From Providencia hangzhouensis (GTDB lineage: Bacteria; Pseudomonadota; Gammaproteobacteria; Enterobacterales; Enterobacteriaceae): a stretch of 64,000 nucleotides of DNA. Position numbers and translations under genes: made by a program. The notes under the pieces are model-generated. The model ran no database searches and was not told the DNA's origin. It saw nothing but the letters and a program-made list of their open reading frames with translations. The stretch lies in NCBI RefSeq assembly GCF_029193595.2, contig NZ_CP135052.1:3596001-3660000 (forward strand), read 5' to 3'. Below, in pieces: positions 8,960 through 17,452 of this stretch (positions within the stretch are counted from its first letter, which is position 1; each line of letters begins with the position of its first letter).

Positions 8960-9310
8960 TTAATGTGTACAAGCCGTTTCAGGCTCACGTAACATAACTA
9001 ACAGCATTTTTGCGGGCTCAAGCGCATCTACCGCATGAGGAATATTAGCAGGCATTCTGACAACTTCCCCCGGTTTAGCCATTACTGGCTTTCCTTCGAT
9101 GGTAAGTTGTAAGCTCCCTTCAACAACCATCACAATCGCATCAAAAGGGGCGCTGTGTTCAGACAGCGCTTGGCCTTTATCAAAAGCAAATAAGGTGATA
9201 TTTCCCCCGCCATTTTTCGCTAATACGCGGCTTGCAATACCTTGTTCAGTATAATTAATTAACTGATTGATAATCAGCGCTTCTGAAGGTGTTATTGTGT
9301 TATTGCTCAT
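8960..9310 (-). CDS. Small cupin-domain protein
   Basis: 116 residues, single cupin barrel. The metal-type motif is partly present (HSAPFDAIVMVVEGSL, then PGEVVRMPANIPHAVDA), with one histidine in each half. Such proteins act as small dioxygenases or isomerases or as ligand sensors. It is encoded 13 bp before the methyltransferase and 36 bp after the ATPase gene of an iron-type ABC transporter, so a role linked to the imported chelate is likely. The reaction cannot be read from the sequence. Confidence 0.75.
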   Translation of the reverse strand: MSNNTITPSEALIINQLINYTEQGIASRVLAKNGGGNITLFAFDKGQALSEHSAPFDAIVMVVEGSLQLTIEGKPVMAKPGEVVRMPANIPHAVDALEPAKMLLVMLREPETACTH

Positions 9311-9346
9311 CGTTTAATATTCCTTAATTCAATCGTTTTCATTCAG

Positions 9347-10087
9347 TTATCTAAATAGCGGAATGACCCCTTGGGTCTGCCGGCCTTGATAATCCATTGG
9401 CGTAATTGCGACGGGTAATTGGTACAGTTGTGTCAGGTTTTCTTCCGTTAAAATTTGTTCAGTTTCACCAAATAAACAACCGCTGCCGTTAAATAACAAC
9501 AGTGAATAATCAGCGATATGCAGCGCATGCTGTGGATAATGACTCGTGAATAAGATAGTCATTCCGCGATGTATGGCTAAGTCACGTAAGACGCTGAGCA
9601 CACTGTCTTGGTTGGCAAGGTCCAATGCGGATGTCGGTTCGTCAAGAATCAGAATTTCTGGTTCGCTGGCTAATGCCCTCGCAATCATGACCATTTGTTT
9701 TTCCCCTCCACTGAGGCAGTTAAAGGGTTGGTCAGCAAATTTGCTTATGCCTAAGTACGCTAAACACTGCTCTACAATTTGGTTATCTTTTTCATTGGGT
9801 GAGGCATACCAAGGTAAATGACGAATACGCCCGAGACTCACCATAGTGCGAACAGAGTAATGAAACAGTGAACCACTAAGCTGTGGAACATAAGCAACGG
9901 GGGCATTTAGGGAAATATTGCCTGTTGATCCTTTTTGTACGCCGAGTAGTAGTTTTAATAAAGTTGTTTTTCCGCGGCCATTTGGCCCTAAAATCGCGCC
10001 AATACTGCCCTTTGGTTGCCGAAAACTAACATTCGTAAATAATTGGCGTTGGGCTATTTTGAAATTAAGGTGTTCAACTTGGATCAT
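9347..10087 (-). CDS. ABC transporter ATP-binding protein, FecE/FepC type
   Basis: 246 residues. Walker A GPNGRGKTT at 34-42, Q-loop near YVPQL, signature LSGGEKQ at 125-131, Walker B ILILDEP at 145-151, and an H-loop in FTSHYPQHA. It is the type of cytoplasmic ATPase that powers ferric-siderophore, heme or vitamin B12 import. Its start overlaps the permease stop by 4 bp (ATGA), so translation is coupled. Part of the operon read from 12184 and probably Fur-controlled. Confidence 0.92.
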   Translation of the reverse strand: MIQVEHLNFKIAQRQLFTNVSFRQPKGSIGAILGPNGRGKTTLLKLLLGVQKGSTGNISLNAPVAYVPQLSGSLFHYSVRTMVSLGRIRHLPWYASPNEKDNQIVEQCLAYLGISKFADQPFNCLSGGEKQMVMIARALASEPEILILDEPTSALDLANQDSVLSVLRDLAIHRGMTILFTSHYPQHALHIADYSLLLFNGSGCLFGETEQILTEENLTQLYQLPVAITPMDYQGRQTQGVIPLFR

Positions 10088-11103
10088 AAATCGGCCACCT
10101 TTTTATTCAATGTGTGGATCAGTAGTGCAAAAATAGGGGCACCGATCAGTGCGGTGATCACACTTAATGGAATTTCTGCATTCGTCATACTGCGTGCAAA
10201 GGTGTCGACAGCTACCATATAAATCCCACCAATGACCGCACTGGCAGGCAGTAATATCCGGTGATCATGCCCTACCATTAGCCGAGCAATATGTGGAACA
10301 ATCAGCCCTACCCAGCCGATGGTACCGGATACCGCCACTGTCGCACTGGTGATCAAGGTTACGCTGAGTAACACAGCCCAGCGGGTTCTATTAATTTTCA
10401 TCCCTAAAGCTTGTGCATTTTCTTCCCCAAGGGACAGCACATTGATACGAAAACGCAACGCAAAAATGACCAAGACACAGACCAGCACAACCGGAAAAAC
10501 AATATTGAGTTTGAGGTAAGACGCACTGGCAAAGCTGCCCATAAGCCAAAAAACAATGGTTTGTAACGTGTTATTTGGGTCTGCAAAATAGGTAATTAAC
10601 GAAATTAATGCAGCAAAAAAAGCATTAATAATCACCCCCGCAAGGATTAACATTAATAGCTGGCTGCCTTGGCGATTCAAACCCAATAAGAAAACCAGCA
10701 CGATAGCTAGCAACCCACCGATGAAAGCCAATGAAATGGTGACCAACAAAGAAGAAAATAATAAAATAGCTAGCGCGCCACCCAATGCAGCCCCTGATGA
10801 AACACCAATAATTTGCGGCCCAACTAATGGGTTGCGGAAAATACCTTGCAAAGCAGCCCCCGCAACCGCCAGCCCAGCCCCTGCCGTTCCTGCTATCAGA
10901 ACACGCGGTAAGCGCACATTCAGCACCACATTTTGTTCCGTTCGGCTATAGTTCCCCATCATTTCATTACCAAAAATAGTGTCATAGAGAATATGCCAAA
11001 CCGCGGAAAACGAAACTGGGTAACGCCCACAGCTTAGGGCCAAAACAAAAGTCAACAATAAGCAAATGGCAAAAACGAACCAAAGATATTGGGGCTTACG
11101 CAT
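10084..11103 (-). CDS. ABC transporter permease, FecCD family
   Basis: 339 residues with the roughly ten transmembrane helices of the FecCD/BtuC family. Family landmarks include LRLPRVL-type entry (NVRLPRVLIAGTAGAGLAVAG), the GNPLVGPQIIGVSSGAALG stretch, the GTIGWVGLIVPHIARL coupling region and PLSVITALIGAPIFALLI at the C-terminus. It forms the inner-membrane channel for a ferric chelate. It overlaps the binding-protein gene by 8 bp and the ATPase gene by 4 bp. Confidence 0.93.
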   Translation of the reverse strand: MRKPQYLWFVFAICLLLTFVLALSCGRYPVSFSAVWHILYDTIFGNEMMGNYSRTEQNVVLNVRLPRVLIAGTAGAGLAVAGAALQGIFRNPLVGPQIIGVSSGAALGGALAILLFSSLLVTISLAFIGGLLAIVLVFLLGLNRQGSQLLMLILAGVIINAFFAALISLITYFADPNNTLQTIVFWLMGSFASASYLKLNIVFPVVLVCVLVIFALRFRINVLSLGEENAQALGMKINRTRWAVLLSVTLITSATVAVSGTIGWVGLIVPHIARLMVGHDHRILLPASAVIGGIYMVAVDTFARSMTNAEIPLSVITALIGAPIFALLIHTLNKKVADL

Positions 11104-12184
11104 GCGGTTCCCCCATTAAAGAAAGGTAGTGTTGGCTACTTTTGTTCATCTCTATTTGCAAAATTCCGTCAATTTGCTCATCTGACACGTCATAGCCATA
11201 AAGTTGCTGATATCTAAGGCGAATTTCCTCACGCAATGGCACTTTCATCGTTTCTGGGTGAAAAATCATCGATAACCATTGCCAGTACAGTGGTGTTTCT
11301 TGGTTTGGTGCATCCCAGATAAAACCACCAATAGGGAGCTTATACACACGCTGGTTTTTCACGGCGGTGACTTCACTTAGCATAGGGTTGCGGTAAACAT
11401 CAGCTGGCGATAACCCTTCTTCGAAATTACCTAATAGAATAATGTCAGGGTCCCAAACCAGAATTTGCTCAATATTGAGGGTTCTTGGCCCAGTGAGGTC
11501 ACGGTTTAAGCTCACCCCACCCGCCAGTGCAAAATCTGCATTGTTGTGTGATGTTGAGCCAAATGTTTGAATACTCTGGTTAAAATGGGATAAATACAGG
11601 ACTCGGGGCTGCTGCGCTTCTGGTATTTCAGCGGTAGTTGCTGAGAGTGTATCGACAACTTCTTGGCGCCACTGGATCATCTTCTGTGCTTTATCATTGT
11701 GGCCAAGTGTTTGTCCCATTAGGCGAACCCACTCTTGCGTATAGCGTTCTTGCCCATAATCTAACGTAGCAACAGTCAGCCCTGCATCACGCATAGGGGA
11801 AATAATATCATCCCCTCGATGACCCCATTGCCACACTAAATCGGGCTCCACATTAAGTAATGCTTCAATGTTTGGCGTAAAATTGTTACCCACCACATTT
11901 GAATTCACTTGTAGAACAGGAGAAAACATTTGGCTTAGCATGCCATCTCGCGCAGCAACCTTTGCAAAAGGATGCATTCCGACTAATTTTTCACTGCTTT
12001 CATCCATGCCAACTAACATCGAAGCGGCAGGGATTGGGATCACGACAATACGTTTTGCAGGGGCTGATAAATGAATTTTATCACCTGACATATCTGTGAA
12101 ATCAACAGCTTGTGATGCATATACATTGGCTATTCCACCAAAAGTTAGAAAAACGGCGGCGAGTCTAAAAGCATTGTTTATCAT
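11096..12184 (-). CDS. Periplasmic metal-chelate binding protein (FecB/BtuF-like)
   Basis: 362 residues with a Sec signal peptide (cleavage likely after VYAS, near residue 24). The VDFTDMSGDKIHLSAPAKRIVVI start and EALLNVEPDLVWQWG segment are typical of class III binding proteins, and the C-terminal IWDAPNQETPLYWQWL stretch is shared with several metal-chelate binding proteins. First gene of the operon with FecCD-type permease, ATPase, cupin and methyltransferase. A 15/19 Fur box lies 34-52 bp upstream. Ligand class is iron or another metal complex; nickel or cobalt chelates cannot be excluded given the nearby nickel genes. Confidence 0.88.
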   Translation of the reverse strand: MINNAFRLAAVFLTFGGIANVYASQAVDFTDMSGDKIHLSAPAKRIVVIPIPAASMLVGMDESSEKLVGMHPFAKVAARDGMLSQMFSPVLQVNSNVVGNNFTPNIEALLNVEPDLVWQWGHRGDDIISPMRDAGLTVATLDYGQERYTQEWVRLMGQTLGHNDKAQKMIQWRQEVVDTLSATTAEIPEAQQPRVLYLSHFNQSIQTFGSTSHNNADFALAGGVSLNRDLTGPRTLNIEQILVWDPDIILLGNFEEGLSPADVYRNPMLSEVTAVKNQRVYKLPIGGFIWDAPNQETPLYWQWLSMIFHPETMKVPLREEIRLRYQQLYGYDVSDEQIDGILQIEMNKSSQHYLSLMGEPHA

Positions 12185-12217
12185 AGGGTTATTCAGCTCT
12201 CTGCTAACATCTCAATT

Positions 12218-12236
12218 GATAATGTGTATGATTATC
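12218..12236. promoter_or_regulatory. Fur box in divergent promoter (ABC operon / Crp-Fnr regulator)
   Basis: GATAATGTGTATGATTATC matches 15 of 19 positions of GATAATGATAATCATTATC. It lies between the starts at 12184 (minus) and 12280 (plus), so Fur could repress both. Confidence 0.65.
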
Positions 12237-12276
12237 ATTTATACTTAAGCCATTCTAAGACGGCGTAAGAGGATGA

Positions 12277-12296
12277 CCTATGACATTTGTCAAAAA
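12277..12296. promoter_or_regulatory. Fnr-like dyad over the start codon of the Crp/Fnr gene
   Basis: CCTATGACATTTGTCAAAAA; the core is TGACATTTGTCA (minus strand TTGAC-AAAT-GTCAT). The identical 20-mer is at 15168-15187. Confidence 0.6.
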
Positions 12297-12996
12297 CGTT
12301 TTCCCCCATGCACAATCACTCAATGCCCTTAAATCGTGCTTACTGTTTAATGGGGTAGAAGATGAGAAACTGGCATTACTGCTGGAAAATTGTGGCCATA
12401 TTCGCTTTAAAAGTGGTGAAATTCTGAACCATGAAGGGGAACCATTTAAGCATTGCCCCTTGATGATCAGCGGGCAAATGGAAGTGTATCGCCACACCTA
12501 TTTGGGTGAAGAAAAAATTTTTGGTTTGTTTTGTACGGGGGAAATTGTTGCCATCGCAGCCGTTTTTATGCCTCACAACCGTTATCCCATGAGTTTACGG
12601 GCAAAAACCGACGGTGAAGCTTTGCTACTTGATAAACGCGATATTTTACGACTATGCCATGCCTGCCCGCAAATTATGGAGAAACTGCTAAGGCGTTTTA
12701 GTAGCAAACTATATGAGAACATTAACCATATCGACTGGCTAACTTCGAGTTCTGCTGAACAACGGCTAGCGGCCTATATTCTCGATTTAAAGCATAAGCA
12801 ACTGACTTCAAATATTGTTTTGCCTTTATCTCGGGGCCAGCTCGCGGCTAAATTAGGCATACGTTACGAAACACTCAGTCGGTTAGTTTCTGGGTGGCGG
12901 CAAAAAGGGTTTATTGATATCGAGAAAGACACTGTGCATATCCATAATGAAAACTACTTAACGAAATTATCTATTTCTGCACAGCGCCCATTTTAA
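12280..12996 (+). CDS. Crp/Fnr-family transcriptional regulator
   Basis: 238 residues. N-terminal cyclic-nucleotide-binding-type beta roll (about 20-130), dimer helix (130-155) and a C-terminal winged HTH (about 184-215). The recognition helix YETLSR has Glu197, Ser200 and Arg201, the E--SR pattern that gives FNR-type (TTGA) half-site specificity rather than CRP. Six cysteines (20, 38, 59, 85, 126, 129) do not match the FNR 4Fe-4S spacing. Start at 12280 is supported by GAGGA 7 nt upstream. Its first codons overlap a TTGAC-N4-GTCAT dyad that recurs before the TonB receptor at 15093, so autoregulation and control of that receptor are likely. Confidence 0.87.
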   Translation: MTFVKNVFPHAQSLNALKSCLLFNGVEDEKLALLLENCGHIRFKSGEILNHEGEPFKHCPLMISGQMEVYRHTYLGEEKIFGLFCTGEIVAIAAVFMPHNRYPMSLRAKTDGEALLLDKRDILRLCHACPQIMEKLLRRFSSKLYENINHIDWLTSSSAEQRLAAYILDLKHKQLTSNIVLPLSRGQLAAKLGIRYETLSRLVSGWRQKGFIDIEKDTVHIHNENYLTKLSISAQRPF

Positions 12997-13000
12997 GAAT

Positions 13001-13026
13001 AACGCATTAACGAGTATTAATGCGTT
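13001..13026. terminator. Bidirectional terminator between convergent genes
   Basis: AACGCATTAA/TTAATGCGTT, a 10-bp perfect stem with a 6-nt loop, followed by TATTC on the plus strand. It lies between the Crp/Fnr stop (12996) and the TonB receptor stop (13036). Confidence 0.65.
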
Positions 13027-13035
13027 TATTCATTA

Positions 13036-15093
13036 TTAGAAGTTATAGGTTACACCACCATTCACATTAAAGCCCATACCGGGGAACAAGGTGCTATCTT
13101 TTGCTGTGACGGTCTGATTAGCAACTGATGTTGTCGCATAACGTTCATCCGTTAAATTATCCATCGATAAATACACAGACCACTGCTCTGTTGGTTTATA
13201 GCTACCTTTAAGCCCTAATACGGCGTAATGTTTACGTTTTTGAATATCAAGATTGTTTTGGTGATCAACAGCCATATCCGTTGGCGCCCAATGAATGTTT
13301 GGCCCGAAGCTCCAATCCCCAATTTCATATAACACCTCGGCAGCGACAATATTGCGAGGAATACCTGCGATATAGTTGCCGTTATACTCTCCCCCCATAA
13401 AACGGAAATCATTATAAGTCCATGAAACTCGGTAATTGATATCCCCCGGCCCTGCGCCAACACGTCCTGTCAGCCCAGCTTCTAAGCCTTGATGACGGGT
13501 TTTCGCGGCATAATTAAACACGCCAACAACCGTCCCTGCACTGTCATAAGTGGTAATATACTCATCTTTAATTTGACTGCGGTACAGCGCAAGGTTCCAT
13601 TTCAACCCATCAGTGACATCCCCTTCTCCACCAATTTCATAAGTAATGGCTTTTTGTGGTGAGAGTTTCGTCAGTTTTCCATTGCTAGAGTTAATAATTT
13701 CCCAAAATGTTGCAGGTTCTTCACTCGCACTGATATTAGCAAAGTAGCGCTGGCTTTCCGTTGGGCGCCAAATAACCCCCGCTTTTGGTGTCCAAAATGT
13801 CCAACTTTGGTCTAACGACAAATGACTTTGCCGTTTTTCTACGTCACGGCGTGCATGCGTACCTTTGACATCTAAGTTAACTGTCACTGTTGGTGTAATA
13901 TGTAAGTCTACCCCCACACTGCCATAGAGGTTTTCAGCTCGGCCATCATATTTGCCTATTCTTGTTTTGTCTGCCGGTGTCCCTTTACGGTTTTGCATTA
14001 ATTCAGTCTGCAAGGTCATTTGGTCCCATGCAAGTGCCGTACGGTATGTCACGGGTTCAGTTTCAATATTATAGGTGAATTGTAGCCCTTCACTGTGGCT
14101 GCGGCTAAAACGGTAGTAAGCGGGAGTAGTAAAATTATCATGAGTACGAATGTGCCAAACTCCAGCGCCAATCGCTTGGTTATCCACTTGCCAGTCTGAG
14201 CGGTTAGCCACTCGGAATTGCTCAACATTACGGTGTGGGTCACGTAGCCACACCATCGGGTACACATCTGTAGGGTTATTATTGAGTACCTCTTCAGAAA
14301 CAGGCCCCGCAACGTCAAAGCGCAAATCTGTCCAACTCAACCAAGTTCGGTTTTCAAAGTTATTAGTCACATAACCAAAGTTGCTGCGTAACGTTTTACG
14401 TTGAGAAGCAGAGTGTTTGCGATAGCCATCAAAATGGTCATAAGTGAAATTAACACGACCATCAAATACCCCATCGTCAGAAACGCCACCAAATGCCGTT
14501 TGTAACCCTTCGCGACCATGGGAGCCGTACTCATAACGTAGGCGGCCTTGCTCGTTTCGACCCGTGTAAGAGAGCACATCCAATTCACCTCCCAAACTAT
14601 TACTTTGTGGGTTAAGGCTATTTGCGCCGCGGCGTACACTCACCATCCGCGCATCACGCATTTCTAAGGTGCTGATGTGAAAACTGCCGTCAGCATCCGT
14701 CGCGGGTAAGCCATCTTGGAGCAGCAATACACCACGAGCAAGCGGTGCGCTTTGTACTCCAGACCCACGAATATTCAAACGCGGCTGATCAATACCACCA
14801 AAGAAATTTTGAATCACAAGCCCAGGCTGATAATCAAGAGCATCTTGTAAGGTCGCAAGGCGAGTCTCTTTTTCGATAACAACTAAATTTGTTCCGCCAG
14901 CCACTTTTTCAAGCTTGCCTTTTTCTTGCTGTTCACTCGGTGACAAACGGCTTTGACTTGTTGAAGACGTGACGATCAGTTTGTCCGATGTCATTGCTGG
15001 TGCAGCGAACCCAATTGGTGTCGCCAAAGTTCCTATACCTAAAGTGAGTGCAATACAATGCGCCAATTGGTGCCGTTTTAAACGATAAGACAT
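13036..15093 (-). CDS. TonB-dependent outer-membrane receptor
   Basis: 685 residues. A long signal peptide ends near residue 30 (ATPIGFAA), a TonB-box-like DKLIVTSS follows, then a plug (about 60-170; TLQDALDYQPG, RLNIRGSG, NSLNPQSNSLGGELDV) and a barrel ending in GGVTYNF. Several features (FFGGIDQPRLNIRGSG) resemble FecA/PiuA-like siderophore receptors, but I cannot name the ligand. It has a 15/19 Fur box 18-36 bp upstream and a 20-nt Fnr-like dyad 75-94 bp upstream. It probably feeds the periplasmic binding protein at 11096-12184. Confidence 0.88.
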   Translation of the reverse strand: MSYRLKRHQLAHCIALTLGIGTLATPIGFAAPAMTSDKLIVTSSTSQSRLSPSEQQEKGKLEKVAGGTNLVVIEKETRLATLQDALDYQPGLVIQNFFGGIDQPRLNIRGSGVQSAPLARGVLLLQDGLPATDADGSFHISTLEMRDARMVSVRRGANSLNPQSNSLGGELDVLSYTGRNEQGRLRYEYGSHGREGLQTAFGGVSDDGVFDGRVNFTYDHFDGYRKHSASQRKTLRSNFGYVTNNFENRTWLSWTDLRFDVAGPVSEEVLNNNPTDVYPMVWLRDPHRNVEQFRVANRSDWQVDNQAIGAGVWHIRTHDNFTTPAYYRFSRSHSEGLQFTYNIETEPVTYRTALAWDQMTLQTELMQNRKGTPADKTRIGKYDGRAENLYGSVGVDLHITPTVTVNLDVKGTHARRDVEKRQSHLSLDQSWTFWTPKAGVIWRPTESQRYFANISASEEPATFWEIINSSNGKLTKLSPQKAITYEIGGEGDVTDGLKWNLALYRSQIKDEYITTYDSAGTVVGVFNYAAKTRHQGLEAGLTGRVGAGPGDINYRVSWTYNDFRFMGGEYNGNYIAGIPRNIVAAEVLYEIGDWSFGPNIHWAPTDMAVDHQNNLDIQKRKHYAVLGLKGSYKPTEQWSVYLSMDNLTDERYATTSVANQTVTAKDSTLFPGMGFNVNGGVTYNF

Positions 15094-15110
15094 ATATTCA
15101 CCCCAATAAC

Positions 15111-15129
15111 AGTAATGGTTATCATTTTC
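15111..15129 (-). promoter_or_regulatory. Fur box upstream of second TonB receptor
   Basis: The minus strand reads GAAAATGATAACCATTACT, 15 of 19 matches to the Fur consensus, 18-36 bp upstream of the start codon. Confidence 0.65.
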
Positions 15130-15167
15130 ATTTAAGGGGTTTAAAATAGAGGATGGGTTTAGATATC

Positions 15168-15187
15168 CCTATGACATTTGTCAAAAA
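15168..15187. promoter_or_regulatory. Fnr-like dyad upstream of second TonB receptor
   Basis: CCTATGACATTTGTCAAAAA, identical over 20 nt to the sequence covering the start of the Crp/Fnr gene at 12277-12296. It is centred about 85 bp upstream of the receptor start. Confidence 0.6.
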
Positions 15188-15211
15188 TGCCTAGAGTGAA
15201 CTTCGTTTTCA

Positions 15212-15235
15212 GGCTAATCACACATGTAATTAGCC
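15212..15235. repeat. Hairpin downstream of PP2C-like gene
   Basis: GGCTAAT/ATTAGCC with a 10-nt loop, 28 bp past the PP2C-like stop. It lacks a T-run, so it is only a possible terminator for the three-gene module. Confidence 0.35.
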
Positions 15236-15262
15236 AAGTGGCACTTTAAGTTACTGTGGGTA

Positions 15263-15994
15263 TCAAAGTATCAATAGCCCATTTTGATTACATGGCAATT
15301 TATCATCACGATCCCACGTTAAAACCAATACAGATAAGTCATCTTGAACTGAAAATTCACTTCCTTCAATAATGGCTTGTTGCTTTTCATTATCACATTC
15401 AGCCCAAAAACCATCTGTTGCAATAATTAGCCGACAATCCACCTCAGTGACTTCTTTATAATCAAGTAAAAATGCTTTTTGTAAATTAAAACATCGAGTG
15501 ACTATTTTTCTATTTTCATCCTTCAACATACTTTGTACAAAAGGTTCGCCGAGTGGATTAGCACCAGTATGAACATTAGTAAGCCAATTTATCGATTTAT
15601 CTTTTTTCCAGTTACCTAAACGAATATCTCCCGTATGAAAACAAAAAACAGATTCCCCCGAATTAAAAGTTCCAATAACTAATAAGCTCGCCTTCCCAAT
15701 TTTATATTTAGCTTTAGTTCCTTTAAATCCAAGCTGTAAAATATGATCAACGATATTTTCAGTTAAGTGGCTCTGCTCTATTGAATTTAATTCTTGAATA
15801 ACTATCTCAAAGAAGAATTTAGCCATTTCAGTAGTAGCTGGAGATGACGTTGAAACGTCAAAAGCAATCACCAAATTAAAATTACCTCGGTCAATTAACG
15901 CATATAAATCTTTATTTTGTTTTCTATCAGCACCCATTTGAGTTGCAAATAACCATGAGAGCTCTTTAGCTGTTCGCGTTAATGTTTGATGCAT
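15263..15994 (-). CDS. PP2C-like serine/threonine phosphatase domain protein
   Basis: 243 residues. PP2C-type landmarks are visible: Asp in NLVIAFDVSTSS (first metal site position), the FCFHTGDIRLG strand (equivalent of the G-D-S/R motif) and the C-terminal IATDGFWAE ... VQDDLSVLVLTW pattern, which matches the DG and DD(I/L)(S/T) metal motifs. The usual GxR-x(n)-N-x-D entry is represented by GADRKQNKD near residues 21-29. Start overlaps the nucleotidyltransferase gene by 16 bp, so the two are co-translated. Likely removes a phosphate or a nucleotidyl-dependent modification; target unknown. Confidence 0.75.
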   Translation of the reverse strand: MHQTLTRTAKELSWLFATQMGADRKQNKDLYALIDRGNFNLVIAFDVSTSSPATTEMAKFFFEIVIQELNSIEQSHLTENIVDHILQLGFKGTKAKYKIGKASLLVIGTFNSGESVFCFHTGDIRLGNWKKDKSINWLTNVHTGANPLGEPFVQSMLKDENRKIVTRCFNLQKAFLLDYKEVTEVDCRLIIATDGFWAECDNEKQQAIIEGSEFSVQDDLSVLVLTWDRDDKLPCNQNGLLIL

Positions 15995-16674
15995 TGGGTT
16001 AATCTTTCAAAAATAATATCTTCTCGTGAACGAACTCCTTGGCTAGTGCTCTGTACTGCCATTTCAAAATCATATTCATGAATCAATAAAGCTAAATTAT
16101 TTGAAATATATTCTTTTAATGCTGTATTTGACTGAGAGATCTCTTCAACAATACTTTCTCTTCCATCGAAAATATTTAAAATATCTTCAATATCTCGACT
16201 ACTTAATAAATCACCATTCCCTCTACCTAGATACGCCTCTAATTTTGTGGCAATAAAATATTCAGGCCGAATTAAATTTATAGTGACATTCTGAGTTAAT
16301 TGATATTGGCATGCCATTTCTACAGCTTCTTTGTACCAGCGATTACTAAAACCTAATACATTTTGGTCTACAGGCATAAAGTCAACTTTGAATTCACCAA
16401 TTAACATTCGGCAGATAACATCATCAAAAGGATCTTCCCTGAACCCTCGTTCTCTCAACTTTTCTTGTAATTGGCTCCACTTAGCATAACCAACTATATC
16501 GACCACCAAGTCAACATCATCAGTATATCTAATTTGCTCTTTGGTATATTCATCAGTGACTAACAAGCCTGTAGTACAACCGCCAACAAAAACAACTTGA
16601 GCTAATAGCTCTTCACCTAATGCATCTGCAACCACCAGTAACATACTTTTTTGTAAGTTAACCTTCTCGCTCAT
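15979..16674 (-). CDS. Pol-beta-type nucleotidyltransferase (AbiEii-like)
   Basis: 231 residues. The nucleotidyltransferase core is readable: FVGGCTTGLL at about 29-38, the metal motif YTDDVDLVVDI with Asp-x-Asp, and a third acidic position in EFKVDFMPVD. A helical C-terminal half contains IRPEYFIATKLEAYLGRG, typical of the AbiEii/MNT-like group in which toxins transfer nucleotides to tRNA or protein. Start codon overlaps the HTH stop (ATGA, 4 bp). Its position between an HTH gene and a phosphatase gene suggests a toxin-antitoxin or defence unit, but its activity is not shown. Confidence 0.8.
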   Translation of the reverse strand: MSEKVNLQKSMLLVVADALGEELLAQVVFVGGCTTGLLVTDEYTKEQIRYTDDVDLVVDIVGYAKWSQLQEKLRERGFREDPFDDVICRMLIGEFKVDFMPVDQNVLGFSNRWYKEAVEMACQYQLTQNVTINLIRPEYFIATKLEAYLGRGNGDLLSSRDIEDILNIFDGRESIVEEISQSNTALKEYISNNLALLIHEYDFEMAVQSTSQGVRSREDIIFERLTQCIKH

Positions 16675-17411
16675 TTAACTTCCTCAAAAATGATTTTTAG
16701 TTTTTCTAAGGATAGATTGTGCTCTCTCGGTCTGCCAATCCTAACCGCATCAACTAAAGCTAACATTGCATACAGCCTACTATCTAATTGAACTGCACGA
16801 ATAATATTAGAATGTAATGGCTCAATAGCAAATCCTTTTGTCTTTCCTCTTGGATCTGGCCATACAAGAGGAAATTCTCCTGATGTCATTAGTTTTCCTT
16901 TTAATACAGGAGCTGCTATTGACGTTGCAATCCCCCTCGTCAGCTCACCTTCCTTTGCAGGAAAAACATACTTGATTCCAAAAGCAATAAAATCAAATAA
17001 AGCCTTAGTATTCACCTTGGGAATCGCTAATCTTCTATCTGGCTTCGCTAGACCAACATCGTACATACGATTTAAGCCTAAACTGATTTGTGACTTACTA
17101 ATTCCTGTCAAAAACTCAAGATTTCTGACAGAAAAACGGCTTTTAATCGCGCTTTCCTCATTATAACTAGGCTTTAGCCCTTTTTCTGTCCATTCATCCT
17201 CATCCTCTACGACGACTAAAACATCATCATCAACATAAGCTAAAGAAAAATCCGCGGATGACTCTCCCGAAGCATCCTGCCTCTCAAACATATCCCCCCA
17301 ATCAACTTTACTTTCATATAAATGAAAAGTATCACTATCGAAATTCTGACGATTCAAATCGATATGCATCGAAATTATTTTTAAAAGAATCAGTATATCT
17401 TGACTTTTCAT
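16671..17411 (-). CDS. Winged-helix (MarR-like) DNA-binding protein of the NTase-PP2C module
   Basis: 246 residues, not assigned to a named family. An acidic N-terminal part (about 45-85, rich in D/E) precedes a HTH-like segment at about 95-120 (FSVRNLEFLTGISKSQISLG, then LNRMYDVGLA), followed by a C-terminal half with GRPREHNLSLEKL. First gene of the three-gene operon. A 24-bp imperfect dyad centred on GTCCTAGGAC lies between its promoter and start, which suggests it represses its own operon, as antitoxin-like regulators do. Confidence 0.65.
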   Translation of the reverse strand: MKSQDILILLKIISMHIDLNRQNFDSDTFHLYESKVDWGDMFERQDASGESSADFSLAYVDDDVLVVVEDEDEWTEKGLKPSYNEESAIKSRFSVRNLEFLTGISKSQISLGLNRMYDVGLAKPDRRLAIPKVNTKALFDFIAFGIKYVFPAKEGELTRGIATSIAAPVLKGKLMTSGEFPLVWPDPRGKTKGFAIEPLHSNIIRAVQLDSRLYAMLALVDAVRIGRPREHNLSLEKLKIIFEEVK

Positions 17412-17428
17412 ATTCTAAATTCCGCCTC

Positions 17429-17452
17429 GTCTCACGTCCTAGGACACGGGAC
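17429..17452. promoter_or_regulatory. Operator dyad of the HTH-NTase-PP2C operon
   Basis: A perfect 10-bp palindrome GTCCTAGGAC (17436-17445) lies inside a 24-bp dyad in which 9 of 12 base pairs are symmetric. It is 18 bp upstream of the HTH start and just downstream of the -10 element. Confidence 0.6.

Noticed and set aside
8946..8988. Longer start for the methyltransferase
   Set aside because: The upstream start would overlap the cupin gene, while GGAGGTGAAA lies just before the ATG at 8946.
12226..12246. NikR operator near GTATGATTATCATTTATAC
   Set aside because: The half-sites are not spaced as GTATGA-N16-TCATAC; the Fur box match is better.
12280..12996. Assignment of the Crp/Fnr protein as oxygen-sensing FNR
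   Set aside because: The cysteines at 20, 38, 59, 85, 126 and 129 do not fit the FNR cluster spacing, so only DNA-binding similarity is claimed.
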